A stretch of DNA of 64,000 nt from Chelatococcus sambhunathii (GTDB lineage: Bacteria > Pseudomonadota > Alphaproteobacteria > Rhizobiales > Beijerinckiaceae): NCBI RefSeq assembly GCF_001418005.1, contig NZ_LIOL01000013.1, positions 20,746-84,745 of the forward strand, written 5' to 3'. Position numbers and translations under genes: made by a program. Within the stretch, counting starts at the first letter, position 1. Every line of letters starts with the position of its first letter. A model generated the notes under the pieces. That model was not told where the DNA came from. It ran no database searches and worked only from the letters and a program-made list of their open reading frames with translations. Of this stretch, positions 52,176 through 61,158 are shown piece by piece.

Positions 52176-53525
52176 GTGACGAAGACCGAGCGCCCCCGCC
52201 TCAGCCTCGCCGCCCTCCTCTCGGATGGGCGCCTCGCCATCATGCTGGCCCTCGGCTTCAGCGCCGGCCTGCCCTTCCTCCTCGTCTTCAGCACCCTGTC
52301 GGCCTGGCTGCGCGAGGCCGGCATCTCGCGCACCGATATCGGGCTCCTGAGCTACGTCGCTCTTGCCTACAGCTTCAAGTTCGTCTGGGCACCGGTGATC
52401 GATCGTCTCGACGTGCCGGTGCTGTCGGGCCTCGTCGGCCGGCGCCGCGCCTGGATGCTGACGGCGCAGGGCGGCATTGCGCTCGGCCTCGTCGGCATCG
52501 CCCTGAGCGATCCAGGAACGAGCCTCGGCGTCACGGTGGTCTGCGCGCTCGTCGTCGCCTTCTTCTCGGCGACGCAGGATGTCGTCATCGACGGCTGGCG
52601 CATCGACGCCGCCCCCACCGAGCGGCAGGGCATGATGTCGGCCGCCTACCAGCTCGGCTATCGCCTCGCTCTCATCTGCGCCGGCGCGGGCGCGCTCTAC
52701 ATCGCCGATTTCGTCGACTGGCGCAGCGCCTATCTCGCCATGGCCGCCGTCATGGCGGTCGGCGTCGGCGCGAGCCTGCTCGCCCCCAATCTCGACATCG
52801 GCCGCGAGCGCGCCGCGCCGCGGGGCACCTCCTTGCTGGCACGCGCCCAGGAAATGGTGGTCGAGCCCTTCGCCGACCTCGCCCGCCGCAAGGGCCCCTT
52901 GATCGTCGCCATCCTCGCCCTCGTCGCGCTCTTCCGCCTGCCGGATTTCGTCGCCGGCGTGATGGCCAATCCCCTCTACATCGACCTCAGCTTCTCCAAG
53001 TCCGAGATCGCCAGCGTCTCCAAGCTCTATGGCGTGTGGATCGGCATTCTCGGCGCCTTTGCCGGCGGCATCGCGGCGACGCGCCTCGGCCTGTGGACCA
53101 CCCTGCTCATCGGCGCCGTCAGCGCCGCCGCCTCGAACCTGATGTTCGCCTGGCTGGCGCTCGAGGGGCACAACCTCAATCTCCTGATGCTCAGCATCAG
53201 CCTCGACAACTTCGCCGGCGGCTTCGCCGGAACGGCGCTGATCGCCTACATGTCGAGCCTGACCTCGCCCGCTTTCGCGGCGACTCAATACGCACTCCTC
53301 AGCTCGCTCTACGCCCTGCCCGGCAAGGTCGTCGGCGGCCTCTCCGGCTACATGGTGGACAGCTTCGGCTATCCGACCTTCTTCATCCTCACCGCCGCCA
53401 TCGGCATCCCGACGACGCTCCTGTGCATCGCCCTCAGGGGCAGCATGGCGGAGAAGAAGGAGGATGAGGAGGCGACCGCCGTGCCGGCCGGTGCCCCAGC
53501 CCCCACGCCCGCGGCGCGTGGCTGA
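52176..53525 (+). CDS. AmpG-like MFS permease
   Basis: The 449-residue membrane protein has about 12 helices and the AmpG landmarks MLALGFSAGLPFLLVFSTLSAWLREAG in the first helix, then KFVWAPVIDR and FFSATQDVVIDGWRID. AmpG carries anhydro-muropeptides into the cytoplasm for recycling and, in some bacteria, beta-lactamase induction. The start codon is GTG 52176. The last residues are a Lys/Glu and Pro/Ala-rich tail. It converges on the YeiH-type gene with a 6-bp gap. Confidence 0.88.
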   Translation: MTKTERPRLSLAALLSDGRLAIMLALGFSAGLPFLLVFSTLSAWLREAGISRTDIGLLSYVALAYSFKFVWAPVIDRLDVPVLSGLVGRRRAWMLTAQGGIALGLVGIALSDPGTSLGVTVVCALVVAFFSATQDVVIDGWRIDAAPTERQGMMSAAYQLGYRLALICAGAGALYIADFVDWRSAYLAMAAVMAVGVGASLLAPNLDIGRERAAPRGTSLLARAQEMVVEPFADLARRKGPLIVAILALVALFRLPDFVAGVMANPLYIDLSFSKSEIASVSKLYGVWIGILGAFAGGIAATRLGLWTTLLIGAVSAAASNLMFAWLALEGHNLNLLMLSISLDNFAGGFAGTALIAYMSSLTSPAFAATQYALLSSLYALPGKVVGGLSGYMVDSFGYPTFFILTAAIGIPTTLLCIALRGSMAEKKEDEEATAVPAGAPAPTPAARG

Positions 53526-53531
53526 GGCCCG

Positions 53532-54620
53532 TCAGCCGAGAAGGGCGAGCCCGGCGACCGAGATGGCGAGGATGACGAGCGTCACGCCGGTGGCGATGAC
53601 GACATGTCGCCAGCCAAGACTTGCCAGCGCCCGCGGCGACGTGCCGAGGCCGAGCGCGGCGATGGCGAGCAGCAGCCCGGTGCGCGAGGCCTCGTTGAGC
53701 ACTCCCGTGACCGGGCCGGGCAGCAGGGCGTAGCTGTTGACGAGGACGAGTGCCAGGAAGACGATCGCGAAGACCGGCACGGGCACGCGCGCCCGCGCCG
53801 TGCTGCCGCCCTGGCTCGCGAAATAGAAGGCGACGGCGAGGACGACCGGCAGCAGCAGGAAAACGCGGAAGAGCTTGACCACCACCGCCGTATTGCCCGC
53901 CACCTCCGACACCGCGTAGCCCGCGCCGGCAACCTGGGCGACATCGTGGATCGCCGCCCCGAGGAGGGCGCCGGTCATGCGCTCGTCGAAGCCGACGAAG
54001 GCCGCGAGCGGCGGGTAGAGCAGCATGGCGAGCGTCGCCAGGGCGTTCACCGCCACGACGACGAAGGCAACGTCGGCTTCCCTTTCCTTGTAGTCCGGCA
54101 GCACGCTGACCGTGGCAAGGGCCGCCGAGGCGCCGCAGACGGCTGTGGCACTGCCGACGAGCGCGCCATACGCATCGCTACGGCCGAAAAGGCGCGCCAG
54201 GCACACGCCCGAGACGAGCGTCGCCGCCATGCCGGCGACGACCACGACCATGACCTGCCAGCCAAGGCCGAGGACGTCACCGACGGCGATTTTCAGTCCG
54301 AGCAGCGCGACGGCCCAGCGCAGCACCTTCTTGACGCAGAAGGTGAGCCCCGGCCTGAAGACCAGCCGTTGTGCCACCGGATTGAGCAGGATGCCGATGA
54401 CGAGCGCCAGCACCATCGCCGGCAGGCCAGCGGTGGCACCGAAGAGGGCAGCGGCAAGGCGCGCCGCGGTGGGCTCGAGCAGCGTCGCGACGACGCCGAC
54501 CGCCGCCGCGAGCAGGACCCCTGGCACGACATCGCCAAGGCCGCCCATGCGCCCGTTCAGGCGCCCGCGCGCCGCGGGCGACGAAGCTTCGGCGGTCGAT
54601 CCGGGGGTGGAGGCGGTCAT
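53532..54620 (-). CDS. YeiH family putative sulfate exporter (UPF0324)
   Basis: The 362-residue membrane protein has about ten helices and the UPF0324 motifs GILLNPVAQRLVFRPGLTFCVKKVLRWAV, then VGSATAVCGASAALATVSVLP and GAAIHDVAQVAGAGYAVS. Members are annotated as sulfate exporters on limited evidence. I chose ATG 54620 (MTASTPGST), which leaves a 25-residue Ser/Ala/Gly-rich N-terminus before the first helix. An ATG 75 nt downstream (MGGLGDVVPG) may be the real start, since no good Shine-Dalgarno sequence is seen before 54620. Confidence 0.87.
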   Translation of the reverse strand: MTASTPGSTAEASSPAARGRLNGRMGGLGDVVPGVLLAAAVGVVATLLEPTAARLAAALFGATAGLPAMVLALVIGILLNPVAQRLVFRPGLTFCVKKVLRWAVALLGLKIAVGDVLGLGWQVMVVVVAGMAATLVSGVCLARLFGRSDAYGALVGSATAVCGASAALATVSVLPDYKEREADVAFVVVAVNALATLAMLLYPPLAAFVGFDERMTGALLGAAIHDVAQVAGAGYAVSEVAGNTAVVVKLFRVFLLLPVVLAVAFYFASQGGSTARARVPVPVFAIVFLALVLVNSYALLPGPVTGVLNEASRTGLLLAIAALGLGTSPRALASLGWRHVVIATGVTLVILAISVAGLALLG

Positions 54621-54721
54621 GGGCGAGGCACCGGCTGCAATCCGCCCCTCTCTATCCCCGCTCGCCGCAACCGGGAATGGCGGAAGGCGGGCAACGCCCA
54701 TGCGCCAGCCGCGTAGCGTGC

Positions 54722-55618
54722 TCAGCGCACCGGCCGGCGGAATAGCGGCTCCGGCAGACCGGGCACCGGCGCGCGCATGGAGAAGATGCCGCCGGACTGC
54801 GGCAGGCGCGCAAGTTCCTCCTCCGGCCGCCCGTCCCGCGCCGAGGTGACGAAGATCGTCTGCAGGTCCGCCCCGCCGAAGGCGATCATGGTCGGGCACC
54901 GGGCGGGCACCGGATATTCGGCGAGGAGCTCGCCCTGCGGCGAATAGCGCTGGATGCGGCCGCCCTCGAAGAGGGCCGTCCAGTAGCATCCCTCAATGTC
55001 CACCGCCGCACCGTCGGGCCGACCCCGGTCGGCTTCCGTCGGCGTCAGGCGCACCCATTCCTCGCGGTCGGCGAATTCTCCGGTCTCGATGTCGTAGCGC
55101 TGGCGATAGACAGTGAAGGCCGGCGTATCGGAATGATAGAGCCAGGTGCCGTCCGGGCTGAAGGCGAGGCCATTGGACGTGAGCAGACCGCCGATGAGAG
55201 GTGCCAGGCCGCCCTCGTCGAAGCGGTAGAGATGCGCCTTGCCGCCGGCCTTGGGCTCGTCGATGGTACCGACGAGGAAACGCCCCGCCGGGTCCGTGCG
55301 CCCGTCGTTGAAGCGGCTCACGGCATGGTCCTCGGGATTGGCAGCGAGGCGCTCGCGCACCGTGCCGTCCGCCTCGACGAAGAAGAGACCCGTGCGCAGC
55401 GCCGCGATGAAGCCGCCGCCCTCGACGAGCACCACCGAGCCGATGTCCTCTGGCATCGCCATGGCCTCGTCCACGCCCGTCGCGGGGTCGAAGCGATGCA
55501 GGGCCCGGCCTTTGATGTCCACCCAGTAAAGAGCCTGCTCCGCCACAGACCAGACCGGGCTTTCGCCGAGGCGGGCGCGTGCGTCGAGCACGCAGGTGAA
55601 GGGTGACCCCTCGCTCAT
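54722..55618 (-). CDS. SMP-30/gluconolactonase family protein
   Basis: The 298-residue beta-propeller protein has LGESPVWSVAEQALYWVD with the metal-binding Glu, FNDGRTDPAGRFLVGT with Asn and Asp, and SNGLAFSPDGTWLYHSDT, all conserved in senescence marker protein-30 and sugar lactonases. These hydrolyse sugar lactones with a divalent metal. The substrate is unknown and no sugar-degradation genes lie beside it. ATG 55618 (MSEGSPFTCVLDA) is preceded by GGAG. It diverges from exbB across 320 bp. Confidence 0.9.
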   Translation of the reverse strand: MSEGSPFTCVLDARARLGESPVWSVAEQALYWVDIKGRALHRFDPATGVDEAMAMPEDIGSVVLVEGGGFIAALRTGLFFVEADGTVRERLAANPEDHAVSRFNDGRTDPAGRFLVGTIDEPKAGGKAHLYRFDEGGLAPLIGGLLTSNGLAFSPDGTWLYHSDTPAFTVYRQRYDIETGEFADREEWVRLTPTEADRGRPDGAAVDIEGCYWTALFEGGRIQRYSPQGELLAEYPVPARCPTMIAFGGADLQTIFVTSARDGRPEEELARLPQSGGIFSMRAPVPGLPEPLFRRPVR

Positions 55619-55938
55619 GTGGCTTCGCTCCGTGTTGTTGATCTTCTCAATAGGGCAGTCGCCGCCCCCGCGCACCGTTTTTCGTCGCGCTTTCCACTTT
55701 GCGCATACCAGCGGCGCATTCAGCGCCGAGCGAAGCCGCCTGCTGCAGAATGGCGCCCGAAAATAATAAATGCTCCGTAATTCATCGCGCCTCTGCCCTC
55801 TTTGGAATTATTTCAATTTAGATTTTTCGATTTTTACTTGCCAACTACCGTGTATCTATTGCAGCAAAGCACATATGCCTGCCTGCCGCAGGGCGACCGC
55901 GGCAGGTGAAAACAGACCGACAGCGAACGAGGCCGGAC
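55619..55938. other. AT-rich divergent regulatory interval before exbB
   Basis: The 320 bp between the SMP-30 gene and exbB hold no gene. The middle contains an inverted repeat CGGCGC-ATTCA-GCGCCG (55712-55728). A stretch of about 60 bp from 55765 is unusually AT-rich for this genome. It carries TTTGGAATTATTTCAAT (55801-55817), a partial match (10 of 14) to the Irr iron-control form TTTAGAA-N3-TTCTAAA. This would fit an iron-regulated tonB system. Confidence 0.45.
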
Positions 55939-57000
55939 ATGACTGCAACTCAGCCGCCTGCCGGGCGCGAGGCACGGCGATGGATCGCCTTGCACATCGC
56001 TGGCACCGCGATACGCCGCCTCGCGATCGTTCTTGTTTTCGGCGCGCTCTCGATCGTCGCCGTCGAGGCGCAGCAGGACACGGCGCAGCCCGGCGCTGCT
56101 GCCCCCGCGCAACAGGAAACCGCGCCGCAGGCCGCGCCGGCAGCGGATCAGCCTGTCGCGACCGAAGGAGCGGAGCCTGCGACAGCAATGCCCGCGCCCC
56201 CGCCCGCCGGGGAGCATGCTGCTCTGAACGACGCCGCGCCCCCGGGGGTGACAGCCCTGCTGCCGCACGACCTGTCGCCCTGGGGCATGTTCATGGCGGC
56301 CGACTGGGTCGTCAAAGCGGTCATGATCGGCCTTGCCTTCGCCTCTGTCGTCACCTGGACCGTGTGGCTCGTCAAGACGCTCGAACTCGCGGCCGCGCGG
56401 CGCGCCGCCCGGCGGGTCAATGCCGCACTCGCCCGGGCCGCGACGCTGGACGACGCCCTCAAGGCGATCTTCGACCGCGACCGCGTTGCAGCGCGCAGCC
56501 CGGCGGCGAACCTGCCGCGAGCGGCGCAGGGCGAGGTGGAGCGCTCCGGCGCCATGCCGGCCGACGGCATCAAGGAGCGTGTCGCCATCTCCATCGCCCG
56601 CATCGAGGCCAATGCGGCCCGGCGCATGACGCGCGGCACCGGCCTCCTCGCCACCATCGGCGCCACGGCTCCCTTCGTCGGCCTCTTCGGCACCGTCTGG
56701 GGCATCATGAACTCCTTCATCGGCATCTCACAGGCGCAGACGACCAACCTCGCCGTGGTGGCGCCGGGCATTGCCGAGGCGCTCCTCGCCACGGCCATCG
56801 GCCTCGTCGCGGCCATCCCCGCGGTCATCATCTACAATGCCTTCACGCGCTCCATCGGCGGCTACAAGGCCCTCCTCGCCGATGCCGGCAGCGAGGTGAT
56901 GCGCCTCCTCTCGCGCGATCTCGACCGTCGCGACCTTGCCGCCCAGGGACGGCGCACGAACCTGCGCGCCATCTCCGGCCTGCCTGCCGCGGCGGAATGA
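55939..57000 (+). CDS. exbB: TonB-system energiser ExbB
   Basis: ExbB forms the proton-driven motor with ExbD that powers TonB. The 353-residue protein has an N-terminal signal-like segment (LAIVLVFGALSIVAVEA), a long Ala/Pro/Gln-rich periplasmic region, then the MotA/TolQ/ExbB proton-channel domain with three membrane helices and GLLATIGATAPFVGLFGTVWG. ATG 55939 is preferred, with GAGG 7 nt upstream; GTG 55906 adds 11 residues. exbD follows after 12 bp and tonB after that. Confidence 0.92.
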   Translation: MTATQPPAGREARRWIALHIAGTAIRRLAIVLVFGALSIVAVEAQQDTAQPGAAAPAQQETAPQAAPAADQPVATEGAEPATAMPAPPPAGEHAALNDAAPPGVTALLPHDLSPWGMFMAADWVVKAVMIGLAFASVVTWTVWLVKTLELAAARRAARRVNAALARAATLDDALKAIFDRDRVAARSPAANLPRAAQGEVERSGAMPADGIKERVAISIARIEANAARRMTRGTGLLATIGATAPFVGLFGTVWGIMNSFIGISQAQTTNLAVVAPGIAEALLATAIGLVAAIPAVIIYNAFTRSIGGYKALLADAGSEVMRLLSRDLDRRDLAAQGRRTNLRAISGLPAAAE

Positions 57001-57012
57001 ACAGGCAGCACC

Positions 57013-57459
57013 ATGGCCGTCCAGCTCGACCACCGGGATGACGATCTCGCCGAAACCCACGAGATCAACGTCACGCCGTTCATCGACGTCATCCTCGTGC
57101 TGCTCATCATCTTCATGGTGGCCGCGCCGCTCGCCACCGTCGACGTGCCGGTGGACCTGCCCGTGTCGAACGCCGCCCAGCAGCCGCGGCCCGAACGGCC
57201 GCTCTACCTCACCATCAGGGCAGACCTCGGCCTCACCCTCGGCGAGGAGACGGTGACCCGCGAGGGTCTTGCCGCCGCGCTCGATGCAGCGACGAAGCGC
57301 AACCGCGAAGAACGCATCTTCTTGCGCGTCGACCAGGCCGTGGCCTATGGCGATGTCATGCAGGTAATGAACGCGCTGCGCGCCGCCGGCTATCTCAAGG
57401 TGGCGCTCGTCGGGTTGGAGCAGGCGGCAGCCGCCGCGGCGCCCACGGCGAGCCCCTGA
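57013..57459 (+). CDS. exbD: TonB-system proton channel subunit ExbD
   Basis: The 148-residue protein has a short cytoplasmic end, one membrane helix beginning INVTPFIDVILVLLIIFM with the proton-carrying Asp, and a periplasmic domain (LYLTIRADLGLTLGEETVT, IFLRVDQAVAYGDVMQVM). This matches ExbD/TolR. The coding starts 12 bp after exbB and ends 3 bp before tonB, so the three form one operon. Confidence 0.95.
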   Translation: MAVQLDHRDDDLAETHEINVTPFIDVILVLLIIFMVAAPLATVDVPVDLPVSNAAQQPRPERPLYLTIRADLGLTLGEETVTREGLAAALDAATKRNREERIFLRVDQAVAYGDVMQVMNALRAAGYLKVALVGLEQAAAAAAPTASP

Positions 57460-57462
57460 CGG

Positions 57463-58419
57463 ATGCATCACCCCGGCTTCACCGCTGCGGAACATCCGGG
57501 CCGTCTGGCGTTGCGCTGGACGCTCGCCGGCACGGTTGTGCTGGCCGTGCACGGCCTCGTCGCCATCGGCCTGCTGCGCTCGGCCATGCCGTTCCAGGAT
57601 CCCGGCGAGCCGCCGGCGACGGTCATGGTCGACCTCGCCCCGCTCACCGCCGCCCCGCCGAGCGAGGCGAGCGACGAGGACACGACACCGGGCGAGGACG
57701 CCGACACGCAGCCGACGGAGGCCGAGGAGGAGCAGCCCAAGCCGCCCGATCCCCAGCCCGTTCCGGAAGAGCCGGCCGAGCAGCCGCCGCCGGAGCCTCT
57801 GCCCGATCCCGTCGTCGAGCTGCCGGAGCCGGCGCCGACGCCCGATTTCGCCGAGCTGGTGACGCCGGCCGAGGTCGCGGCGCTCGATGTGCCGCCGCCG
57901 CCCGATGTGCCGACGCCGCAGGTGACGCTGCCGCCCCCGACGCCGCCGCAGCGCCCGCCGGAGTTGACCCCGCCCGAGCAACCCAAGATCGCGGCCGTCC
58001 AGCCCAGGATCGAGCGCCGCCCCCCGCCGCCGCAGCAGCGGCGCACGCGCGGCAGCCTGGCGCCGCAGGAGAACGAGGCTGCCGCGCCGGCGGCGCCGCG
58101 CGAGGGCTCGGCCCCCGTGTCGGGTCAGACGAAGATGGAATGGGCCGGCAAGGTCGTGGCACACCTGCGCCGTCACATCCGCTATCCCGACCGCGCCCGC
58201 GCCGGCACCGTGACAGGTTCCGCACAGCTGTTGCTGCGGCTCGATGCGGCGGGCAACGTGCTCGCTGTGCGCATCGCGGCGAGCAGCGGCTCGCCCATCC
58301 TCGACGCCGCCATCATCGACGGCGCCAGGCAAGCGAGCCCCGTGCCCTCCCCCCCACCAGCCATGATGCAGCAGGCGACGCTCAACGTTCGCGTGCCGGT
58401 CAACTTCACCCTGCGCTGA
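57463..58419 (+). CDS. tonB: TonB energy transducer
   Basis: The 318-residue protein has an N-terminal membrane helix (TVVLAVHGLVAIGLL) and a long periplasmic spacer very rich in Pro and Glu (about residues 55-220). It ends in the TonB domain with VVAHLRRHIRYPDRARAG, the conserved RYP, and a closing VRVPVNFTLR. It passes energy from ExbBD to outer-membrane receptors for siderophores, heme or cobalamin. No receptor or periplasmic binding gene is in the window. It converges on the alcohol dehydrogenase gene. Confidence 0.95.
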   Translation: MHHPGFTAAEHPGRLALRWTLAGTVVLAVHGLVAIGLLRSAMPFQDPGEPPATVMVDLAPLTAAPPSEASDEDTTPGEDADTQPTEAEEEQPKPPDPQPVPEEPAEQPPPEPLPDPVVELPEPAPTPDFAELVTPAEVAALDVPPPPDVPTPQVTLPPPTPPQRPPELTPPEQPKIAAVQPRIERRPPPPQQRRTRGSLAPQENEAAAPAAPREGSAPVSGQTKMEWAGKVVAHLRRHIRYPDRARAGTVTGSAQLLLRLDAAGNVLAVRIAASSGSPILDAAIIDGARQASPVPSPPPAMMQQATLNVRVPVNFTLR

Positions 58420-58431
58420 CCGGTCCCCCGA

Positions 58432-59559
58432 TCACACCAGCACCGCGCGCAACAGCGCCATGTAGTCGTCGCCGGTCGCCGCACGCGGATTGGTGGCATT
58501 GCTGTGATCGGCGAGCGCCTTCTCGACAACGCTCGGCAGCATGGCCTCGGTGACGCCGAGCGTCCTGATGCCTGCCGGGATGTTCAGGCGCCGGTTGAGC
58601 GCGTCGAGTTCGGCGGCGAGGTCCACCTCAGCCGGCAGGCCGAGCGCCGCCTTGATGCGCGCAAGCTTGTCGCCGACATGGCCGGCGTTGAAGCGCACCA
58701 CCGGCGGCATCAGGATGGCGTTGAGCGTACCGTGATGCAGCGACGGCTCCTTGAGGCTGCCGAGCGCGTGGCTCAGCGCATGGACCGCGCCGAGCCCCTT
58801 CTGGAAGGTGAGGCCGCCCTCGAGTGCGCCCATCATCAGTTCGGTGCGTGCCGCGAGGTCGGAGCCGTCGGCAACGGCCCGCTCCAGGTTGCGCCAGATG
58901 CGGCCGGCGCCGTCGAGGGCGATGGCCTCGGCCGGCGGATTGTCGCGCGGCGACAGGAAGGTCTCGATGCAATGCGACAGCGCGTCGAGCCCCGTCGCCG
59001 CCGTCAGCCCCGGCGGCAGGCCGAGCGTCAGCTCCGGATCGCACAGGGCGAGCCGCGGGATGAGATGCTGGCTGATGATGCCCACCTTGCGCCCGTCGGC
59101 CAGCGTCATCAGGCTGGCGCGCCCCACCTCCGCGCCGGTGCCGGCCGTCGTCGGTATGGCGACGAGCGGCGCGACCGCTGCCGTGATATGGACCATGCCG
59201 CCGTCGATGGCGGCATAGCGCGCGAGCGGCGCCGGATGCGTGGCGAGCAGCCCCACCGCCTTGGCGAGGTCGATGGGCGAGCCGCCGCCGAGCGCCACGA
59301 GCCCGTCGCAGCCCTCCGCCTTGTAGAGCGCGAGCGCGGCGAGCGCCGCCTCCTCGGTCGGGTTCGTCGGCACGTCGAGGAAGACCGGCGTGCCCTCCGG
59401 GCAGAGCGCCCTGACGCGCTCGACGAGCGGCGTCGCGGCAAGGCCGCGGTCACTGACGAGGAGCGGGCGCCGGATGCCGAGGCCCGTGAGGCTCTCAGGC
59501 AGCTTGGCGAGACTGCCCGGCCCGAACTCCGTCGTCGTCAGGTAAGAGATGATGCCCAC
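58432..59559 (-). CDS. Iron-containing alcohol dehydrogenase
   Basis: The 375-residue enzyme belongs to the group III (Fe) alcohol dehydrogenases. It has the NAD(P) motif LVALGGGSPIDLAKAVG, the PTTAGTGAEVG loop, and the metal-binding pattern in ALSHCIETF, AVHALSHALGS and LHHGTLNAIL. The first half is a Rossmann-like domain and the second is alpha-helical. The physiological alcohol or aldehyde cannot be told from the sequence. It starts at ATG 59559 and is convergent with tonB, 12 bp apart. Confidence 0.93.
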   Translation of the reverse strand: MGIISYLTTTEFGPGSLAKLPESLTGLGIRRPLLVSDRGLAATPLVERVRALCPEGTPVFLDVPTNPTEEAALAALALYKAEGCDGLVALGGGSPIDLAKAVGLLATHPAPLARYAAIDGGMVHITAAVAPLVAIPTTAGTGAEVGRASLMTLADGRKVGIISQHLIPRLALCDPELTLGLPPGLTAATGLDALSHCIETFLSPRDNPPAEAIALDGAGRIWRNLERAVADGSDLAARTELMMGALEGGLTFQKGLGAVHALSHALGSLKEPSLHHGTLNAILMPPVVRFNAGHVGDKLARIKAALGLPAEVDLAAELDALNRRLNIPAGIRTLGVTEAMLPSVVEKALADHSNATNPRAATGDDYMALLRAVLV

Positions 59560-59606
59560 TGCTTCCCCCTATTCCGCCTTTGTATCTTTCCGCGCGGCCC
59601 CGCCGG

Positions 59607-59963
59607 TCAGTCCGGATCAGCCGCAGCATCGGCCGCGAGGTCGAGCCGCCCCTCGACGACGGCCCGCCCCCTGATGGTGGCGCCCGGCTCGAGCCCGGCG
59701 CACAGGAACCAGAACGCATGGTCGCCGGCCGGCACGGCAAGATCGAGGTCGATCCGCAGCCGGTCGCTGACCACCGCGGCGGCATGCACCACCCGGTCGT
59801 CGTTCCAGACGATGGCATAGCCGATCTGCCGGCGCGGCATCGGCTCGTCGAGCTCCAGCGTCAGCCGCTCGTAACGCAGGGGCAGCAAGGAATAGTCGAC
59901 ACATTCGTGCGCAATGCGCCCGTATTCGTCGACCTCGACGGAAAACGACGCCTCGAAACGCAT
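59607..59963 (-). CDS. Small protein of unknown function
   Basis: The 118-residue protein is acidic, with a beta-strand-rich pattern (RFEASFSVEVDEYGRIAHEC, LTLELDEPMPRRQIGYAIVW, RLRIDLDLAVPAGDHAFWFL). There is no signal peptide or membrane segment. I do not recognise the family. ATG 59963 is preferred over the longer frame start at 60068, which would add a Cys-rich stretch without resemblance to a protein. It lies 47 bp upstream of the alcohol dehydrogenase on the same strand, so the two may be co-transcribed. Confidence 0.6.
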   Translation of the reverse strand: MRFEASFSVEVDEYGRIAHECVDYSLLPLRYERLTLELDEPMPRRQIGYAIVWNDDRVVHAAAVVSDRLRIDLDLAVPAGDHAFWFLCAGLEPGATIRGRAVVEGRLDLAADAAADPD

Positions 59964-60112
59964 ACCGACACCACGACCCGACTGAACGCCACATGACGCA
60001 ACTTGCACTTCTACCAGCGAAACATGATTCGTGCCGCTGGCGCAGGGCCGCCGCTGCATGGCAGCCATGGCTTCATGTCTCTCAACAGGAATGTCGCGCA
60101 GCGTGCCGCCGT

Positions 60113-60940
60113 TCAGCCCGCCGGCGCATCGGCAGGCGTTGCCGCAAAGCGGATCGCCGCACCGCCCGCGGCCTTGGCCGCATAGAGCGCAGCATCAGCC
60201 TCGCGCATCAGATCATCGACGACGGCGCCGACGAGCGGGCGGAGGGCAACGCCGACGGCAGCGGAAACGGCATGGCGCCGACCGTCGATCACGATCGGCT
60301 CCCCGATGACCTCAACGAGCCGCTGGGCGACGGCCGCGGCATCCTCTCGGCCGGTAATGTTGGGACAGAGAACCGCAAACTCGTCCCCGCCGAGCCGGCT
60401 CAAGGTAGCCTCCCGCGGCAGCGCGCCGCCGAGGCGCTGCGCCACGACGACGAGCAGCCGGTCGCCGACCGGGTGGCCGTGCCGGTCGTTGACCGCCTTG
60501 AAGCCGTTGAGGTCGATCAGCATGAAGGCGAGGGTGGCACCGGCACGCTCCGGCCGTGCGCGCATCTCCTCGAAGGCCCGACTCAGCACGCGCCTGTTGG
60601 GCAGGCCCGTCAGCGGGTCGAGCATGGCAAGCTGCTCGGCCTCTTGGGCCCGCTCTTCTGCGGCGACCCGCCGCGCCTCTTCGCGGCGCTGCTCGGAGAG
60701 CCGGCGCAGCGAGAACAGGAAGAGCACGATGCCGAGGATGAGGCCGAGCAGCAAGGCCTCGTCGATCTCGATCTTCTTCTCCGGCGGATCGGTGACATAG
60801 CCGCTCGTGAAGATATCGTACTGCCAGGCGACGAGCACCGCGAGCGCCATGGCCGACACGAGCAGGAAGAGATCCTGCAGCGTGCTGCGCAAATGCCAGT
60901 CGGATGGCCTGATGGCGCCGTGGATCGCGGGCGTGCTCAC
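60113..60940 (-). CDS. Membrane-bound diguanylate cyclase (GGDEF domain)
   Basis: The 275-residue protein has two membrane helices at about residues 22-42 and 62-80 with a short outer loop, a coiled-coil linker, and a GGDEF domain (about 105-265) starting LAMLDPLTGLPNRR. The active-site motif GGDEF is intact, so it should make cyclic di-GMP from two GTP. The I-site RxxD five residues before the motif is replaced by REAT, so product inhibition at that site is not expected. The input domain is too small to name a signal. Confidence 0.93.
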   Translation of the reverse strand: MSTPAIHGAIRPSDWHLRSTLQDLFLLVSAMALAVLVAWQYDIFTSGYVTDPPEKKIEIDEALLLGLILGIVLFLFSLRRLSEQRREEARRVAAEERAQEAEQLAMLDPLTGLPNRRVLSRAFEEMRARPERAGATLAFMLIDLNGFKAVNDRHGHPVGDRLLVVVAQRLGGALPREATLSRLGGDEFAVLCPNITGREDAAAVAQRLVEVIGEPIVIDGRRHAVSAAVGVALRPLVGAVVDDLMREADAALYAAKAAGGAAIRFAATPADAPAG

Positions 60941-61158
60941 GGGGGTCCTACCTCATCCGGCGGGACGGTTGTCCCAGACATTGTCACTACAACAGTGCAT
61001 ACCGCTTGCCAAAGAGGCGAAGATGCAAAAACGGGCGGCCGCGACAGCCGGCCGCGCCGGCACCCCCCCGTTGATTTCCGCCGCGGCCCGATGCTTGCTT
61101 GGTGCCGGGCGCGGCCTCCCGGCCGCCCCTCCAGCCGCTGCCTCCGGAGCCCTTCGCC

